Of a stretch of 52,440 nucleotides of DNA, positions 18,728 through 28,423 are shown piece after piece. Under the pieces are notes generated by a model, which was not told the origin of the DNA, ran no database searches, and saw nothing but the letters and a program-made list of their open reading frames with translations. The stretch is taken from the NCBI GenBank assembly GCA_022824265.1, contig JAJEAG010000080.1:1-52440 (forward strand), written 5' to 3'. The stretch comes from Candidatus Poribacteria bacterium. GTDB lineage: Bacteria > Poribacteria > WGA-4E > WGA-3G. Each line of letters begins with the position of its first letter. Within the stretch, counting starts at the first letter, position 1. Position numbers and translations under genes: made by a program.

Positions 18728-19405
18728 ATGAATGTTTCGGTTATCATTCCCGTTTTGAATGAGGAAGATGCGATTGCAAATGTGATCAACGATATACCGA
18801 AATCGTTAGTCCAAGAAATTGTTGTTGTTGACAATGGATGTACTGACAGAACGGTGGAGATTGCACTTGCGCATGGTGCCAAGGTTATCACTGAACCGCG
18901 TAGAGGTTATGGTAGTGCGTGTCTTGCGGGGATTGCTGCTGTTGATGCACCGGATATTGTTGTGTTTTTAGATGGTGATTATAGTGATGATCCTACGGAG
19001 ATGCCACTGCTTGTGCAGCCGATCCGAGAGGGTCTTGCGGAGTTTGTTATCGGCACACGTATACCGAGTGAAAAAGGAGCGTTGCTACCACAGGCGCAGT
19101 TTGGGAACAAGTTTGCAACCTACCTAATGCGAATATTTTGGGGGGTTCAGTATACCGATTTGGGACCCTTTCGTGCTATTCGTTATCAGCAACTTCAAGC
19201 GTTGGGTATGAAGGATAAAGATTTCGGTTGGACTATCGAGATGCAACTCAAAGCTGCGAAAATGGGGATGAATGTATGTGAAGTGCCTGTTAGTTATCGG
19301 AAACGTATCGGCACATCAAAGATTAGTGGTACTTTTATTGGGAGTGTTCGGGCGGGTGTTAAAATACTTGCTACGCTTTTTCGGTATGGATTCATTCTTA
19401 GATGA
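18728..19405 (+). CDS. Family 2 glycosyltransferase
   Basis: A 225-residue GT-A fold. VSVIIPVLNEEDAI at the start binds nucleotide, VVDNGCTDRT follows, and the DxD-like metal site is FLDGDYSDD (about 81-88). The end, KISGTFIGSVRAG, resembles dolichyl- or polyprenyl-phosphate sugar transferases. It probably makes lipid-linked sugar or modifies an envelope polysaccharide; the donor is unknown. No membrane domain is present. It is about 60 bases behind moxR and may be in the same transcript. Confidence 0.9.
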   Translation: MNVSVIIPVLNEEDAIANVINDIPKSLVQEIVVVDNGCTDRTVEIALAHGAKVITEPRRGYGSACLAGIAAVDAPDIVVFLDGDYSDDPTEMPLLVQPIREGLAEFVIGTRIPSEKGALLPQAQFGNKFATYLMRIFWGVQYTDLGPFRAIRYQQLQALGMKDKDFGWTIEMQLKAAKMGMNVCEVPVSYRKRIGTSKISGTFIGSVRAGVKILATLFRYGFILR

Positions 19406-19582
19406 ACGTACTCCGTATGTTGGATAGGACGAAAGTGAATTCCTTAAGTGTTAATTTTGGAATATCGTTCTTGTCTGAACCAGGATGGACAAGATTATAG
19501 GATTTTCAGGATTATTCACCTCAAACGTTCTTGTGCAATATGACCTTTTAGTATGTACTTGTATGTTTGAATAAGAAAAGGT

Positions 19583-20305
19583 ATGACTATAATGTTTAAT
19601 GAATTTACCATTAAGGTATCTGATTATCAGGAGTTTATGTCATCCTTACCTGCTGGATCAGTGGATCTTATTCTGACAGATCCTCCATACTGTATTAGCA
19701 AAAAGACGGGATTCTCAGAGGTTGTGAACGGCGTACAGAGGTTTGCTGTAAGCATGGATTTTGGTACTTGGGATCATGTTGAGATTAATCTTGAGGATAT
19801 GGCAAAGGTGTTTTACACATCCTTACGTCGTGGTGGAACTGCTATTGTGTGGTATGACCTTTGGAAAATAGGGAAAGTAAAAGATGCCATGGAATCCGCA
19901 GGATTCAAGATGCTCCGTCAGATTATATGGCAGAAAACCAATCCTGTGCCGTTGAATATGCGCGCGACATATCTCTCGAATAGTAGAGAAATGGCGGTTG
20001 TGGGTGTGAAGATTGGAAAACCTACTTTCAATAGCCAATATGATTCTGGTATCTATGAGTATCCAATTCCGAGACACAAAGGTAAGAGACAACACCCTAC
20101 ACAAAAGCCGTTAACATTGTTTGAGGATTTAGTTCTTAAGCATAGTAACCCTGGTGATCTTGTTGTAGATCCCTTTCTTGGAGCAGGTACTACCGGTGTA
20201 GCCGCTTTGAGGAATCTTCGCTACTTTACAGGATGTGATATAGATGATAAATATGCGGAAATATCACAAGAAAGGATACGAAAGGTGCAGAAATTGGAGC
20301 AATAA
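19583..20305 (+). CDS. DNA adenine-type methyltransferase (beta class), no adjacent restriction enzyme
   Basis: The 240 residues have the catalytic motif DPPY at 33-36, then the target-recognition region, and the SAM motif DPFLGAGTTGVAAL near 196-209. This order (catalytic first, SAM motif last) is the beta class, and DPPY favours N6-adenine over N4-cytosine. QHPTQKP precedes the SAM motif, as is usual. No restriction endonuclease or specificity gene lies near, so it is probably a solitary regulator or protective enzyme. Target sequence unknown. The ATG at 19592 is an alternative start with better spacing to AAAAGG at 19576-19581. Confidence 0.88.
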   Translation: MTIMFNEFTIKVSDYQEFMSSLPAGSVDLILTDPPYCISKKTGFSEVVNGVQRFAVSMDFGTWDHVEINLEDMAKVFYTSLRRGGTAIVWYDLWKIGKVKDAMESAGFKMLRQIIWQKTNPVPLNMRATYLSNSREMAVVGVKIGKPTFNSQYDSGIYEYPIPRHKGKRQHPTQKPLTLFEDLVLKHSNPGDLVVDPFLGAGTTGVAALRNLRYFTGCDIDDKYAEISQERIRKVQKLEQ

Positions 20306-20373
20306 TGATTATTGTCTGCACAAAATTCCAACCGTGGACCTGAATGTTCTATTCGTGGTATTAGTGAGTCCCA

Positions 20374-21327
20374 ATGAAGAATCTTACTACAGAACAGTAT
20401 TGGTACATCAAACAGTTAGATATATTCCGTGATCTGTCCGAAGCAGATGATCATGCGTTAGCACAGATTAGGACATTCAAGGAACTAAAACATGAGGAAC
20501 GTATTTGTGAGGAAGGTGTGTATCTAATTAAAAAAGGTCGAGTTAAAATTACAAGAAATCATGTAGATGCTGATACTGGGAATAAGGATAATAGCACAAA
20601 GAAGTCAAAAGAAAACGAAGGTCAAGATACAATAGAAGTGCTGGAACAGGGAGAAATATTTGGTGTTGCACCTGATGATGGTAGAATTGGGAAAGAGAAT
20701 ACAGAACCGATTACTTTTGCAGAAACTTTGACTGAGGTGTGTGTTGGGACCGCAACGATTAGGGATTTTGCTTTTTTTCTGAAACGGAAACCGCATTTAG
20801 CATTACCGATGCAGCGTAGAACCCGGTTAAGAACACGCTACGCCTCATTTATTGGATATAAGAACAGGTTACGAGACAGACAACTTAACTCACATAATAT
20901 ACTGAATAGAGTTAGGAATTCAGACTGTAAACACGTTAACGTATTCAGAAACATTGCATTTAGGACTGTATCCTCCCGTCTTGCACTACTTCTGCAGAAT
21001 CTTGCTACGGTTTCAGATATAAATGGACATGTTTACGTGCCTCGTGTGTCAAAGAAGCACATATCAAAATTAATTGGTAGTTCTACGGAAACAATTGATA
21101 CACTATTAAATACTTTCAAACATCATAATGTGATTGATACACGGTTTGGAAAGATTCAGATTAATAATGCGTGGCAGTTAAAGAAAATTGCAGATGCAAG
21201 GATGCAGACGTTATCGCGACCAAAAAATTCTGATGCTACAAGTAATGAGGATTTTGATTTGGAGGCACTTATGAATTTTCAGGATGATGGCAAGACGAAT
21301 GCCCCTTCCACTATATCACAAGTATAA
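20374..21327 (+). CDS. Crp/Fnr-like transcription regulator
   Basis: The 317 residues contain a cyclic-nucleotide-binding-like N-terminal region (about 1-140; QLDIFRDLSEADDHALAQIR, EGVYLIKKGRVKIT, LEQGEIFGVAP), a middle helical part and a C-terminal winged helix (about 205-290; RVSKKHISKLIGSSTETIDTLLNTF). A Lys/Asp/Ser/Asn-rich insert (about 62-85) breaks the effector domain. No Fnr-type cysteine cluster is visible, so an iron-sulfur sensor is unlikely. The C-terminal tail is acidic and low complexity. It is 68 bases downstream of the methyltransferase; its targets are unknown. Confidence 0.78.
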   Translation: MKNLTTEQYWYIKQLDIFRDLSEADDHALAQIRTFKELKHEERICEEGVYLIKKGRVKITRNHVDADTGNKDNSTKKSKENEGQDTIEVLEQGEIFGVAPDDGRIGKENTEPITFAETLTEVCVGTATIRDFAFFLKRKPHLALPMQRRTRLRTRYASFIGYKNRLRDRQLNSHNILNRVRNSDCKHVNVFRNIAFRTVSSRLALLLQNLATVSDINGHVYVPRVSKKHISKLIGSSTETIDTLLNTFKHHNVIDTRFGKIQINNAWQLKKIADARMQTLSRPKNSDATSNEDFDLEALMNFQDDGKTNAPSTISQV

Positions 21328-21378
21328 TTGTTAAACGTATTGATTGGAACATCTGCAATTTCACGGTTTGCATTAATT

Positions 21379-21396
21379 CTATAGTTTGGACAGTTT
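21379..21396 (+). repeat. 18-bp terminal-like inverted repeat, left copy
   Basis: CTATAGTTTGGACAGTTT here is matched exactly, in inverted orientation, at 24320-24337. The two copies flank the leucine-rich-repeat gene. Confidence 0.85.
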
Positions 21397-21538
21397 CATC
21401 CTGTTTGGACTTCCGATCAGCAGACTTAGATTATGCAATCCGCTAAACAATTCGTTCGTATCGGTACTTTTTACCTTGAAGAGGTTGTACTTTTTGCAAG
21501 TCCAAAACGACTTATTCCGTAATAAAATGTATATACTG

Positions 21539-24046
21539 ATGAACAGAAAACTTGTGATAAGGTTGGTTGTTCTCATCGCCATATTCAGTATTGCTACCGT
21601 ATGGGTGGGGTGTTCCGCCCCAGTAGAGATACCCGATCAGAACTTGGCTGCATCGGTGCGAATGCGTCTTAGGTTAGATGCGGATAAACCTATCAGAGAA
21701 AAAGACCTGAAAAAAGTAGAAAGCCTATTTGCTGCGCAAGAAAGTATCCGCAACCTAAAAGGTATTGAAAAAATGCCGAACTTGAAAAAGTTAATACTCG
21801 CAAACAATCAAATTGTAGACATCACGCCACTTGCTCAATTGACACAGTTGCAAGAGCTCTCACTCGACAAAAACAAAATACCTGACATTACGCCACTACA
21901 GAACTTGACACAGTTGCAAGAACTTTCACTCAGTGATAACCCGATTGAAGATTTTACACCGTTGTCAAATCTTACGCAGTTGACAGAATTACGGATACTG
22001 TCTACTCTCATGCGTGACATCACACCGGTACAGAACTTGGCACAACTGAAGTCATTAAATCTGTCGCGCAATCAGATTGAAAACATAAAACCCTTGACCA
22101 ACCTGAAGCAACTCACCGAATTAGACCTCGCTTTCAACATGATTGAGGATATAACGCCTATAGAGGAACTGACACACCTCGTGAGTCTAAATTTAGAACA
22201 TAATAACCTTAATAGAAGTAATTTTAGAATCAGCGACATTACACCGCTACAGAATCTAACGCAACTTGAAAGTTTATACCTGTCTGGTAATCAGATTAGT
22301 GATATTACACCGCTACAGAATCTAACGCAACTTTCCGTTTTGCATCTGAGTAATGGCGAAATCAGTGATATTACACCGCTTGCCGAGATGACAAAGCTTA
22401 CGAGTTTATCGCTGAGTTATAATGACATCCGTGACATCACACCGCTTTCTGAAATGCGGTTGCTGACAGGTTTACATTTAAATGGCAATGAAATCACGGA
22501 TATAAAACCGCTTGAGGCGATGACAAAACTGACATCGTTGTCTTTTGACTATAATGAAGTAGACGATATTCGTCCACTTGAGGCGATGACAAAACTGACA
22601 TCGTTGTCTTTTGAAGATAATGAAGTGGACGATATTCGTCCGCTTGAGGCGATGACAGAACTCACCCATTTAAACTTCTCACATAATCGCATTAGCCTTC
22701 TTTCAGTGTTCACGACAGCCGTGGCGGGATTTCCACAACTGACACATTTAGGAGCAGGGCACAATCAATTACTTGACCTGACACCACTGAGGCACCTCAC
22801 GCAGTTGAAAGAGTTATCCCTGGATCATAGCCGCCTTCGTGATATTACCCCACTTGCCAAACTGACACAACTCACTGACTTAAGGCTTCATGATAACGAA
22901 CTTAGCGACCTTGAACCGCTCGCTAAATTGAAAAACTTGAAAACATTGTTCCTTTCAAGCAATCAGATCACCGACATAACGCCACTGGCAAGCCTGACAA
23001 ACCTTTGGGGAGTGTATATCGGGTATAATAAAATCACGGACATAACGCCACTAACAGAATTGACAGGACTGATAAACTTAACACTGAGAAAAAATCAGAT
23101 TACCGATATTACGCCACTTACCAAGTTAACGCAACTTTCATATCTGTCGCTCGCAAACAATCAAATCGTTGATATAGAATCGATTGCGGGGTTAGCGGAG
23201 CTTGAACTGTTAGAACTAAATAATAATCAGATTAAGAACATTGCACCTCTTGCAGCATTAACACAACTTACTCGCTTACTCTTGAATAACAATCAAATCA
23301 CGGACATCACCGCACTCGCGAAACTGACAAAACTGAACGTGCTCAATCTGAATGACAATCAAGTCGTTAATATTCCACTACTAACTGGATTAAACTGGCT
23401 GGAATGGCTACATCTTGGAAATAATAAGATACAGGATGTTTCGGGGCTGGGGGATTTAAAAAATCTAAATACGTTATGGCTTGGTGGGAATCAAATCCGA
23501 GATGTAAAACCTATTGGGGAGCTAACAAACCTTACACAGTTAGGGCTTGGTGGATACGAAATAGAAAACTTGCAGCACATCATTAAATTGATAACCGAAT
23601 TGCCGAAACTTGGAACTTTAGAAGTTGCCAACAGTGGTATTCGCGATATTACACCAATCGCAACACTGACGCAATTGACGGGTTTATACCTCAGTAAAAA
23701 TAAGATCAAGGACATTACACCGATTACCAAAATGACACAACTGAAGTCCTTAAACCTAAGCAGCAACCAAATTAGCGACACGACACCTCTTTCACAACTA
23801 CCGCAACTTGAGGTGCTATGGATTGACAAAAACCAAGTTACAGATATTACTCCGTTGAAAGCATTAACACAGTTGACCCGTTTAGGAATCGCAAAAAATC
23901 AGATACGCGATATTCGTACCATAGAAACCTTGAAAAATCTGAAACACCTGCAGATAGAGGATAATCCTATTGACGATATGGCATCGGTTAAACGGCTCAA
24001 GAAACAGAATTCGTTCTTGACTGTGGATATTGAAGTCGAAGACTGA
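21539..24046 (+). CDS. Leucine-rich-repeat (internalin-like) lipoprotein
   Basis: ATG at 21539 gives 835 residues and a textbook lipoprotein signal: basic start, hydrophobic LVVLIAIFSIATVW and a lipobox ending VGC. The open frame reaches back to 21386 but the extra residues look non-coding. After a short DUF-like linker (DQNLAASVRMRLRL), more than thirty 22-residue leucine-rich repeats run to the end. The pattern is L..L.L..N.I.DITPL..LT.L, as in internalins and SDS22-like proteins. Some units are near-identical in DNA (66 bp period). It is likely surface-anchored and adhesive. No C-terminal anchor or membrane helix is seen. Confidence 0.88.
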   Translation: MNRKLVIRLVVLIAIFSIATVWVGCSAPVEIPDQNLAASVRMRLRLDADKPIREKDLKKVESLFAAQESIRNLKGIEKMPNLKKLILANNQIVDITPLAQLTQLQELSLDKNKIPDITPLQNLTQLQELSLSDNPIEDFTPLSNLTQLTELRILSTLMRDITPVQNLAQLKSLNLSRNQIENIKPLTNLKQLTELDLAFNMIEDITPIEELTHLVSLNLEHNNLNRSNFRISDITPLQNLTQLESLYLSGNQISDITPLQNLTQLSVLHLSNGEISDITPLAEMTKLTSLSLSYNDIRDITPLSEMRLLTGLHLNGNEITDIKPLEAMTKLTSLSFDYNEVDDIRPLEAMTKLTSLSFEDNEVDDIRPLEAMTELTHLNFSHNRISLLSVFTTAVAGFPQLTHLGAGHNQLLDLTPLRHLTQLKELSLDHSRLRDITPLAKLTQLTDLRLHDNELSDLEPLAKLKNLKTLFLSSNQITDITPLASLTNLWGVYIGYNKITDITPLTELTGLINLTLRKNQITDITPLTKLTQLSYLSLANNQIVDIESIAGLAELELLELNNNQIKNIAPLAALTQLTRLLLNNNQITDITALAKLTKLNVLNLNDNQVVNIPLLTGLNWLEWLHLGNNKIQDVSGLGDLKNLNTLWLGGNQIRDVKPIGELTNLTQLGLGGYEIENLQHIIKLITELPKLGTLEVANSGIRDITPIATLTQLTGLYLSKNKIKDITPITKMTQLKSLNLSSNQISDTTPLSQLPQLEVLWIDKNQVTDITPLKALTQLTRLGIAKNQIRDIRTIETLKNLKHLQIEDNPIDDMASVKRLKKQNSFLTVDIEVED
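22511..22676 (+). repeat. Near-identical 66-bp tandem units inside the LRR gene
   Basis: Units starting at 22511, 22577 and 22643 share the segment CTTGAGGCGATGACA and most of the following sequence. Another near-identical pair lies around 22240-22340. These are recent duplications of single 22-residue repeats. Confidence 0.8.
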
Positions 24047-24319
24047 TCTAATATTAACGACCAGAGTCATTCAGTTTTCGTTAATTTCTTAGATATATGT
24101 TGTAAAGTTGTTTGAAACAGGATTTTCAGGATAAAAGGTCGAGATTCGGAGATCGCTCCTACAAAAGAAGGTTTAATATTTAAAATAATAGGATTTGGAT
24201 AACTGAATGCCTTTGTATTAATGACACCTTCGGGTTACACACTTTTAGCACGGCTGCTATAATAATTGAAATACTTTCATTTTCACTGTCCCTAATAGAC
24301 TTGTGAAAATGCAAAAGTA

Positions 24320-24337
24320 AAACTGTCCAAACTATAG
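24320..24337 (-). repeat. 18-bp terminal-like inverted repeat, right copy
   Basis: Exact inverse of 21379-21396. The 413 bases 24047-24459 also contain a degenerate REP-like hairpin near 24138-24162 followed by CTAC, and the element at 24361-24434. No gene is seen in this stretch. Confidence 0.85.
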
Positions 24338-24360
24338 TAATTATAACTGAAATATTGTAA

Positions 24361-24434
24361 TTTTCAGCAGAATTGTGAGCTTCCAGCGCACTTACAAAAC
24401 GCGTTTACCATTTGTGCATAAGTCCTGCTGAAAA
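24361..24434. repeat. Family F element with TTTTCAGCAG ends
   Basis: Perfect 10-bp inverted ends at 24361-24370 and 24425-24434 enclose a worn REP-like hairpin core (CTTACAAAACGCG). A related element at 45441-45625 has the same left end and core, but its core is split by element E. It ends 25 bases before the M28 peptidase gene. Confidence 0.65.
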
Positions 24435-24459
24435 AACTATGAGAAATTAATAAAGGACT

Positions 24460-25836
24460 ATGAATAACAAAAACCCCTATTTGAATATAGACCAGCAGAT
24501 GGTCGGTGATATATATACGAGCAGAGAAGTCATGGACAATCTTACTGTATTGTGCGATGACTTCGGTTCCCGTTTTGCAGGAACACCTGAAGAGTACAAA
24601 GCTGCTCAATTTATTTCAGAGACATTTACACGTTATGGACTTAAGAACGTCCGATTAGAGGAGTACCCCTATGCAGGTTGGACGCGAGGGGCTGCTACCT
24701 TAACAATCACAGAACCGATTGAACGAACACTTCATTGCATTTCGTTGCCCTACTGTCCCGCAGATGATATTATTGGTGAACTCGTGTCTGTTGGACATGG
24801 CAGCCCTCCAGAATACAGTGAACTTGGGGACAATGCCCGTGGTAAACTCGTGATGGCAAAAAGTTCCTCACCAAGAGACCTTGGTAGATGGGTGCATCGT
24901 AAGGAGAAGTATGAAAGGGCAGTTCTTGGTGGTGCAAGTGCGTTTATCTTTGTTAGTGAGCATCCTGGTGTTGGACCGGAAACTGGTAGTCTACAGAACA
25001 ATAGAGCTGCCCCGATACCTGGTATCTCTGTGTGTAAAGAGGATGGAGATTTTCTGACACGGTGTCTTGAGCGTTACGATAAAATTAGAATGCGACTGCA
25101 AACGACAGACATCAATGAACCGCGCACCTCATGGAATGTAGTTGCTGACCTACCGGGGAAAGATTTACCGGATGAGATGATTGTTTTGGGATGTCACTAC
25201 GATGGACACGACATTTCGCAGGGGGCACATGATCCTGCTTCAGGGATGGTGTCTGTAATAGAAGCTGCTCGCGTGCTTTCCACTTATGCATCAGATATTC
25301 TAAAACGTACCGTCAGATTTATTGCTTTTGGCACAGAAGAGATTGGACTCACTGGTGCTTTTCGTTATGTTGATGCACATGCTGAGGAATTAGATAATAT
25401 TCAGTTGATGTTGAATATGGATGCAGCTGGTGGTACGAGTCGTAAAGGGATAGTTCTACATCATTGGAACTCTTTGGAACCGTTCTTTCAGACTGCACAA
25501 CAACAGATCCATGCTGATATACCTGTTGGACAAAAGGTGCATTCTTACTCTGACCATTTTCCGTTTTTCCTTGAAGGTGTGCCGTCATGTCACATGGGAG
25601 ATCCGACTTCTGCACCATCTGGACGTGGATTTGGACACACTGCTTATGACACACTTGAAAAGGTAGAGTTAGATAACCTTCGTCGTGCCAGTTCAGTCGG
25701 TGCGAGGATTGCATTGCGATGTGCTAACGCGGATAGTTTTGCTGCAAAACGCAGGTCAAAAGCAGAGGTACAACAAATTGTTGATACTGATCCTGGATTA
25801 GAAGGGTATCGTATTTCATTGAAATTGAAAGTTTAG
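24460..25836 (+). CDS. M28-family metallopeptidase (aminopeptidase-like)
   Basis: The 458 residues have the di-zinc ligands of family M28 in order: H246 (CHYDGHD), D258 (HDPASG), E293/E294 (GTEEIGL; catalytic and ligand), D321 (NMDAAG) and H393 (HTAYDT). A PA-like insert (about 100-200) precedes the catalytic part, as in many secreted aminopeptidases. No signal peptide is visible, so it may work in the cytoplasm. It could cleave N-terminal residues or small peptides; the specificity is unknown. Confidence 0.9.
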   Translation: MNNKNPYLNIDQQMVGDIYTSREVMDNLTVLCDDFGSRFAGTPEEYKAAQFISETFTRYGLKNVRLEEYPYAGWTRGAATLTITEPIERTLHCISLPYCPADDIIGELVSVGHGSPPEYSELGDNARGKLVMAKSSSPRDLGRWVHRKEKYERAVLGGASAFIFVSEHPGVGPETGSLQNNRAAPIPGISVCKEDGDFLTRCLERYDKIRMRLQTTDINEPRTSWNVVADLPGKDLPDEMIVLGCHYDGHDISQGAHDPASGMVSVIEAARVLSTYASDILKRTVRFIAFGTEEIGLTGAFRYVDAHAEELDNIQLMLNMDAAGGTSRKGIVLHHWNSLEPFFQTAQQQIHADIPVGQKVHSYSDHFPFFLEGVPSCHMGDPTSAPSGRGFGHTAYDTLEKVELDNLRRASSVGARIALRCANADSFAAKRRSKAEVQQIVDTDPGLEGYRISLKLKV

Positions 25837-25873
25837 ATGCTTTTATTGCAATATCAAATTTTAGGCTGATAAG

Positions 25874-27355
25874 ATGGTAGACAAACACTTTTATTATAAA
25901 ATAGGAATTATACTTAAGAATCTCAATGTTTATTGTAGATGTAGATATATTTCACTTCCGATTATTGGTGTGATACTTTCACTTTACTGTTTTTCTCTGT
26001 TACCAGATGTACACGCTGAGCAGAATGTACAACGGGCAGTTACACAATCAAGGCGAACTGCGGTTGTAACAGCAGTTGAACGTGCAAGTCCAGCGGTTGT
26101 GAATATCAGTGCTATAAAAACTGTGCAAGAGTATTCATTGTTTGATGAAATCTATTTTTTTGGTGTTCCTCCATCCCTTCGTGAACGTTCCTTGCGTGAA
26201 ACAGGTTCAGGTGTAATTATCAGCAAAGAAGGTCATATTCTAACGAACCATCATGTCATTGAACAGGCAGAGAAAATCAGGGTAACTATCGCTGATGGAC
26301 GTGAATTTGATGCGGATATACTTGGATACGATTTTCTATCGGATCTTGCCCTATTGAAAGTAGATAAAAAAGAGGATTTACCCAAAATTGAGTGGGGTAA
26401 TTCAGACAATCTACTCATTGGTGAATGGGCATTGGCAATAGGGAATCCTTTTGGTCTATCTGTCGGTAATGCACAACCTACGGTAACCATTGGTATTGTT
26501 AGCGCGACACAACGTTCTTTGACGGTAGACAATCGTTTTTATGAGGCATTGATTCAGACAGATGCGTCTGTTAACCCTGGCAACAGCGGTGGTGCCTTGG
26601 TAAATGTTCATGGTCAACTCATCGGTATTAACACCGTTATCCGTTCTACAAGTGGTGGGTCGCAAGGCGTTGGTTTTGCAATCCCTGCAAATAAAGCAAG
26701 AAAGGTTCTTGAAAGGATTATAGAACACGGATGTGTTGTCCCGCCATATCTTGGTGTGGAAATACAGTCTGTAACTCAGGAGATGGCGGAAAAACTATTT
26801 GGGAAAGAGGCATCTCAAACATCTACTTTCTCACGCGGGGTTTTGGTATCAGAACTGGAAAGACGGAGTCCTATTGGTGATGCAGGTATCAAACGTGGTG
26901 ACATTATTTCAACCATTTCAGGGCATCGTATAAAGGATGCAAACGACTTTAAGGCAGTTATTCGTTTACTCCCGTTAAATCAACCGATCAAATGCAAATA
27001 CATCCGACGTGGAAAAATGAGAGAAACTACACTGAACCTAAATGTATTGGAATGGGAATATGCGCCACGTCGTTGGGGTATGACACTCACACAACCGGAC
27101 AAGAATAAAGCGCGAAGATATAAGCATCGCGGTGTTGTCATTTCAGATATTGATAGAGACAGTGGATTATCAGGGACACTCAAGAAGGGTGATGTTATCT
27201 ATCGAATAGACGACATCTATATCCCAACGCTTGAAGTATTCAAAATTGTTGACGAAAAGATTCGTGCACCAATGAGAATACGGCTTTTCTTTGAGAGAAA
27301 TGGAGAAGAACGGACTATACTTGTTACGTTTGATAGAAACAATCGCGGGAGATAA
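25874..27355 (+). CDS. HtrA/DegP-like serine protease with two PDZ domains
   Basis: A 493-residue protein. A signal peptide or anchor (about 24-48, ending DVHA) is followed by a trypsin-like domain with catalytic H127 (TNHHVI), D157 (SDLALL) and S238 (NPGNSGG). One PDZ domain lies at about 290-385 and a second, less regular one at about 400-490. These are periplasmic quality-control proteases that degrade or hold misfolded envelope proteins. The ATG lies 37 bases after the M28 stop, so the two may be cotranscribed. Confidence 0.92.
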   Translation: MVDKHFYYKIGIILKNLNVYCRCRYISLPIIGVILSLYCFSLLPDVHAEQNVQRAVTQSRRTAVVTAVERASPAVVNISAIKTVQEYSLFDEIYFFGVPPSLRERSLRETGSGVIISKEGHILTNHHVIEQAEKIRVTIADGREFDADILGYDFLSDLALLKVDKKEDLPKIEWGNSDNLLIGEWALAIGNPFGLSVGNAQPTVTIGIVSATQRSLTVDNRFYEALIQTDASVNPGNSGGALVNVHGQLIGINTVIRSTSGGSQGVGFAIPANKARKVLERIIEHGCVVPPYLGVEIQSVTQEMAEKLFGKEASQTSTFSRGVLVSELERRSPIGDAGIKRGDIISTISGHRIKDANDFKAVIRLLPLNQPIKCKYIRRGKMRETTLNLNVLEWEYAPRRWGMTLTQPDKNKARRYKHRGVVISDIDRDSGLSGTLKKGDVIYRIDDIYIPTLEVFKIVDEKIRAPMRIRLFFERNGEERTILVTFDRNNRGR

Positions 27356-27473
27356 GTGTTTTTTTAGGTAATAAGTGAAAGTACAGAATCTGGTATAATA
27401 GTTTATAAGAAAAATAATATAGGACATTACATGTTACTTACACCAAATTAACCTGATGCGTCTTGTTTACACG

Positions 27474-27562
27474 GACGAGGAAACCTCGCCCCTACTGACA
27501 GTTTTTTGGTCTTGGCAGAATGCACCTTTGGCATTCTGCATTGGTTAGGAAACCGCACCTAC
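27474..27562. repeat. Cluster of three hairpins, two of REP type
   Basis: A GACGAGG/CCTCGCC hairpin with CTAC suffix is at 27474-27495. A perfect 9-bp hairpin, GCAGAATGC/GCATTCTGC, is at 27515-27539. A partial GGTTAGGAAACCGCACCTAC hairpin is at about 27543-27561. They lie upstream of the small TPR gene, and one open frame reading through them is spurious. Confidence 0.75.
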
Positions 27563-27630
27563 CGTTAAAAAATAAGATAAATCTCGTTAACTGGGTATTA
27601 TTACATCATAGTAGCCAATGGAGATTACAA

Positions 27631-28353
27631 ATGAAACTGCAGCTACCTACAATCATTATTGTCTGTCTGTCGATTATCCTTATTCTTACGATCCATTTCT
27701 TGGGTGGTAAGGATACGCCAACTGTTTTAGAAAGCAATGAGGAGAGCATTGACTTTCGATCAATACGGATGGATGCCGAGAACGCATATACTGCCCAGAA
27801 ATACGGTCATGCTATCCAATTGTATGAAGAAGCATTAGAATTGCGACCTGAGAACGCTGAAATCTGCAACGATCTGGGTGCCGTCCATTACGACCTTGGA
27901 TTGAAAAATGCTGGTCCGGATTGGCCTTCATGGAAAGACACAAGTGTGGATGGATCTGTGAAAGATGCACTTGTGGAACTTAATGTTGCAATCCAAAATG
28001 TGGAATCCGGTTATTTTCGTATTATTACAAGTTCATCTGAAATAGCAAAAGCTTTAGAAGAAACTGCAAAGCAAAAAGGTGCGGCAGTATTTCCATATTA
28101 TGGAAATACTGATACGACACTAAATATGTTAATTGGACCTACAAAAGACCATCTATTAGATGCCTATACCTATTACCTTCGATCAATAGAATTGAAGTCT
28201 ACATACGCTGCTCCGTATCGCAATCTCGGTTCGTTTTATATGAAAATCGGAATAAGGGATAAGGCGATAAATTATTTACAGGAGGCGCACAAACGCGAGC
28301 CGAGTGATGAAGAACTTGCTGAATATCTGCATCAAATTAAGGGTGGTTATTAA
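27631..28353 (+). CDS. Membrane-anchored TPR protein
   Basis: ATG at 27631 with GGAG at 27620-27623 gives 240 residues. The long frame from 27520 begins in repeat DNA. A membrane anchor (about 6-27, IIIVCLSIILILTIHFLGG) is followed by TPR-like units, AENAYTAQKYGHAIQLYEEALELRPENAEICND near 50-82 and YAAPYRNLGSFYMKIGIRDKAINYL near the C-terminus, around an unusual middle insert. It is probably periplasmic and binds an unknown partner. Confidence 0.78.
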   Translation: MKLQLPTIIIVCLSIILILTIHFLGGKDTPTVLESNEESIDFRSIRMDAENAYTAQKYGHAIQLYEEALELRPENAEICNDLGAVHYDLGLKNAGPDWPSWKDTSVDGSVKDALVELNVAIQNVESGYFRIITSSSEIAKALEETAKQKGAAVFPYYGNTDTTLNMLIGPTKDHLLDAYTYYLRSIELKSTYAAPYRNLGSFYMKIGIRDKAINYLQEAHKREPSDEELAEYLHQIKGGY

Positions 28354-28423
28354 TTGTAATGTGTATGTATAGTTTTTGGTAGGTTCGGTTTCCTAACCGA
28401 ACCTGTGTAAATAGTGCGGTTAG

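Noticed and set aside
21386-21538. N-terminal extension of the LRR gene
   Set aside because: It has no start signal and would bury the lipoprotein signal peptide more than 50 residues inside.
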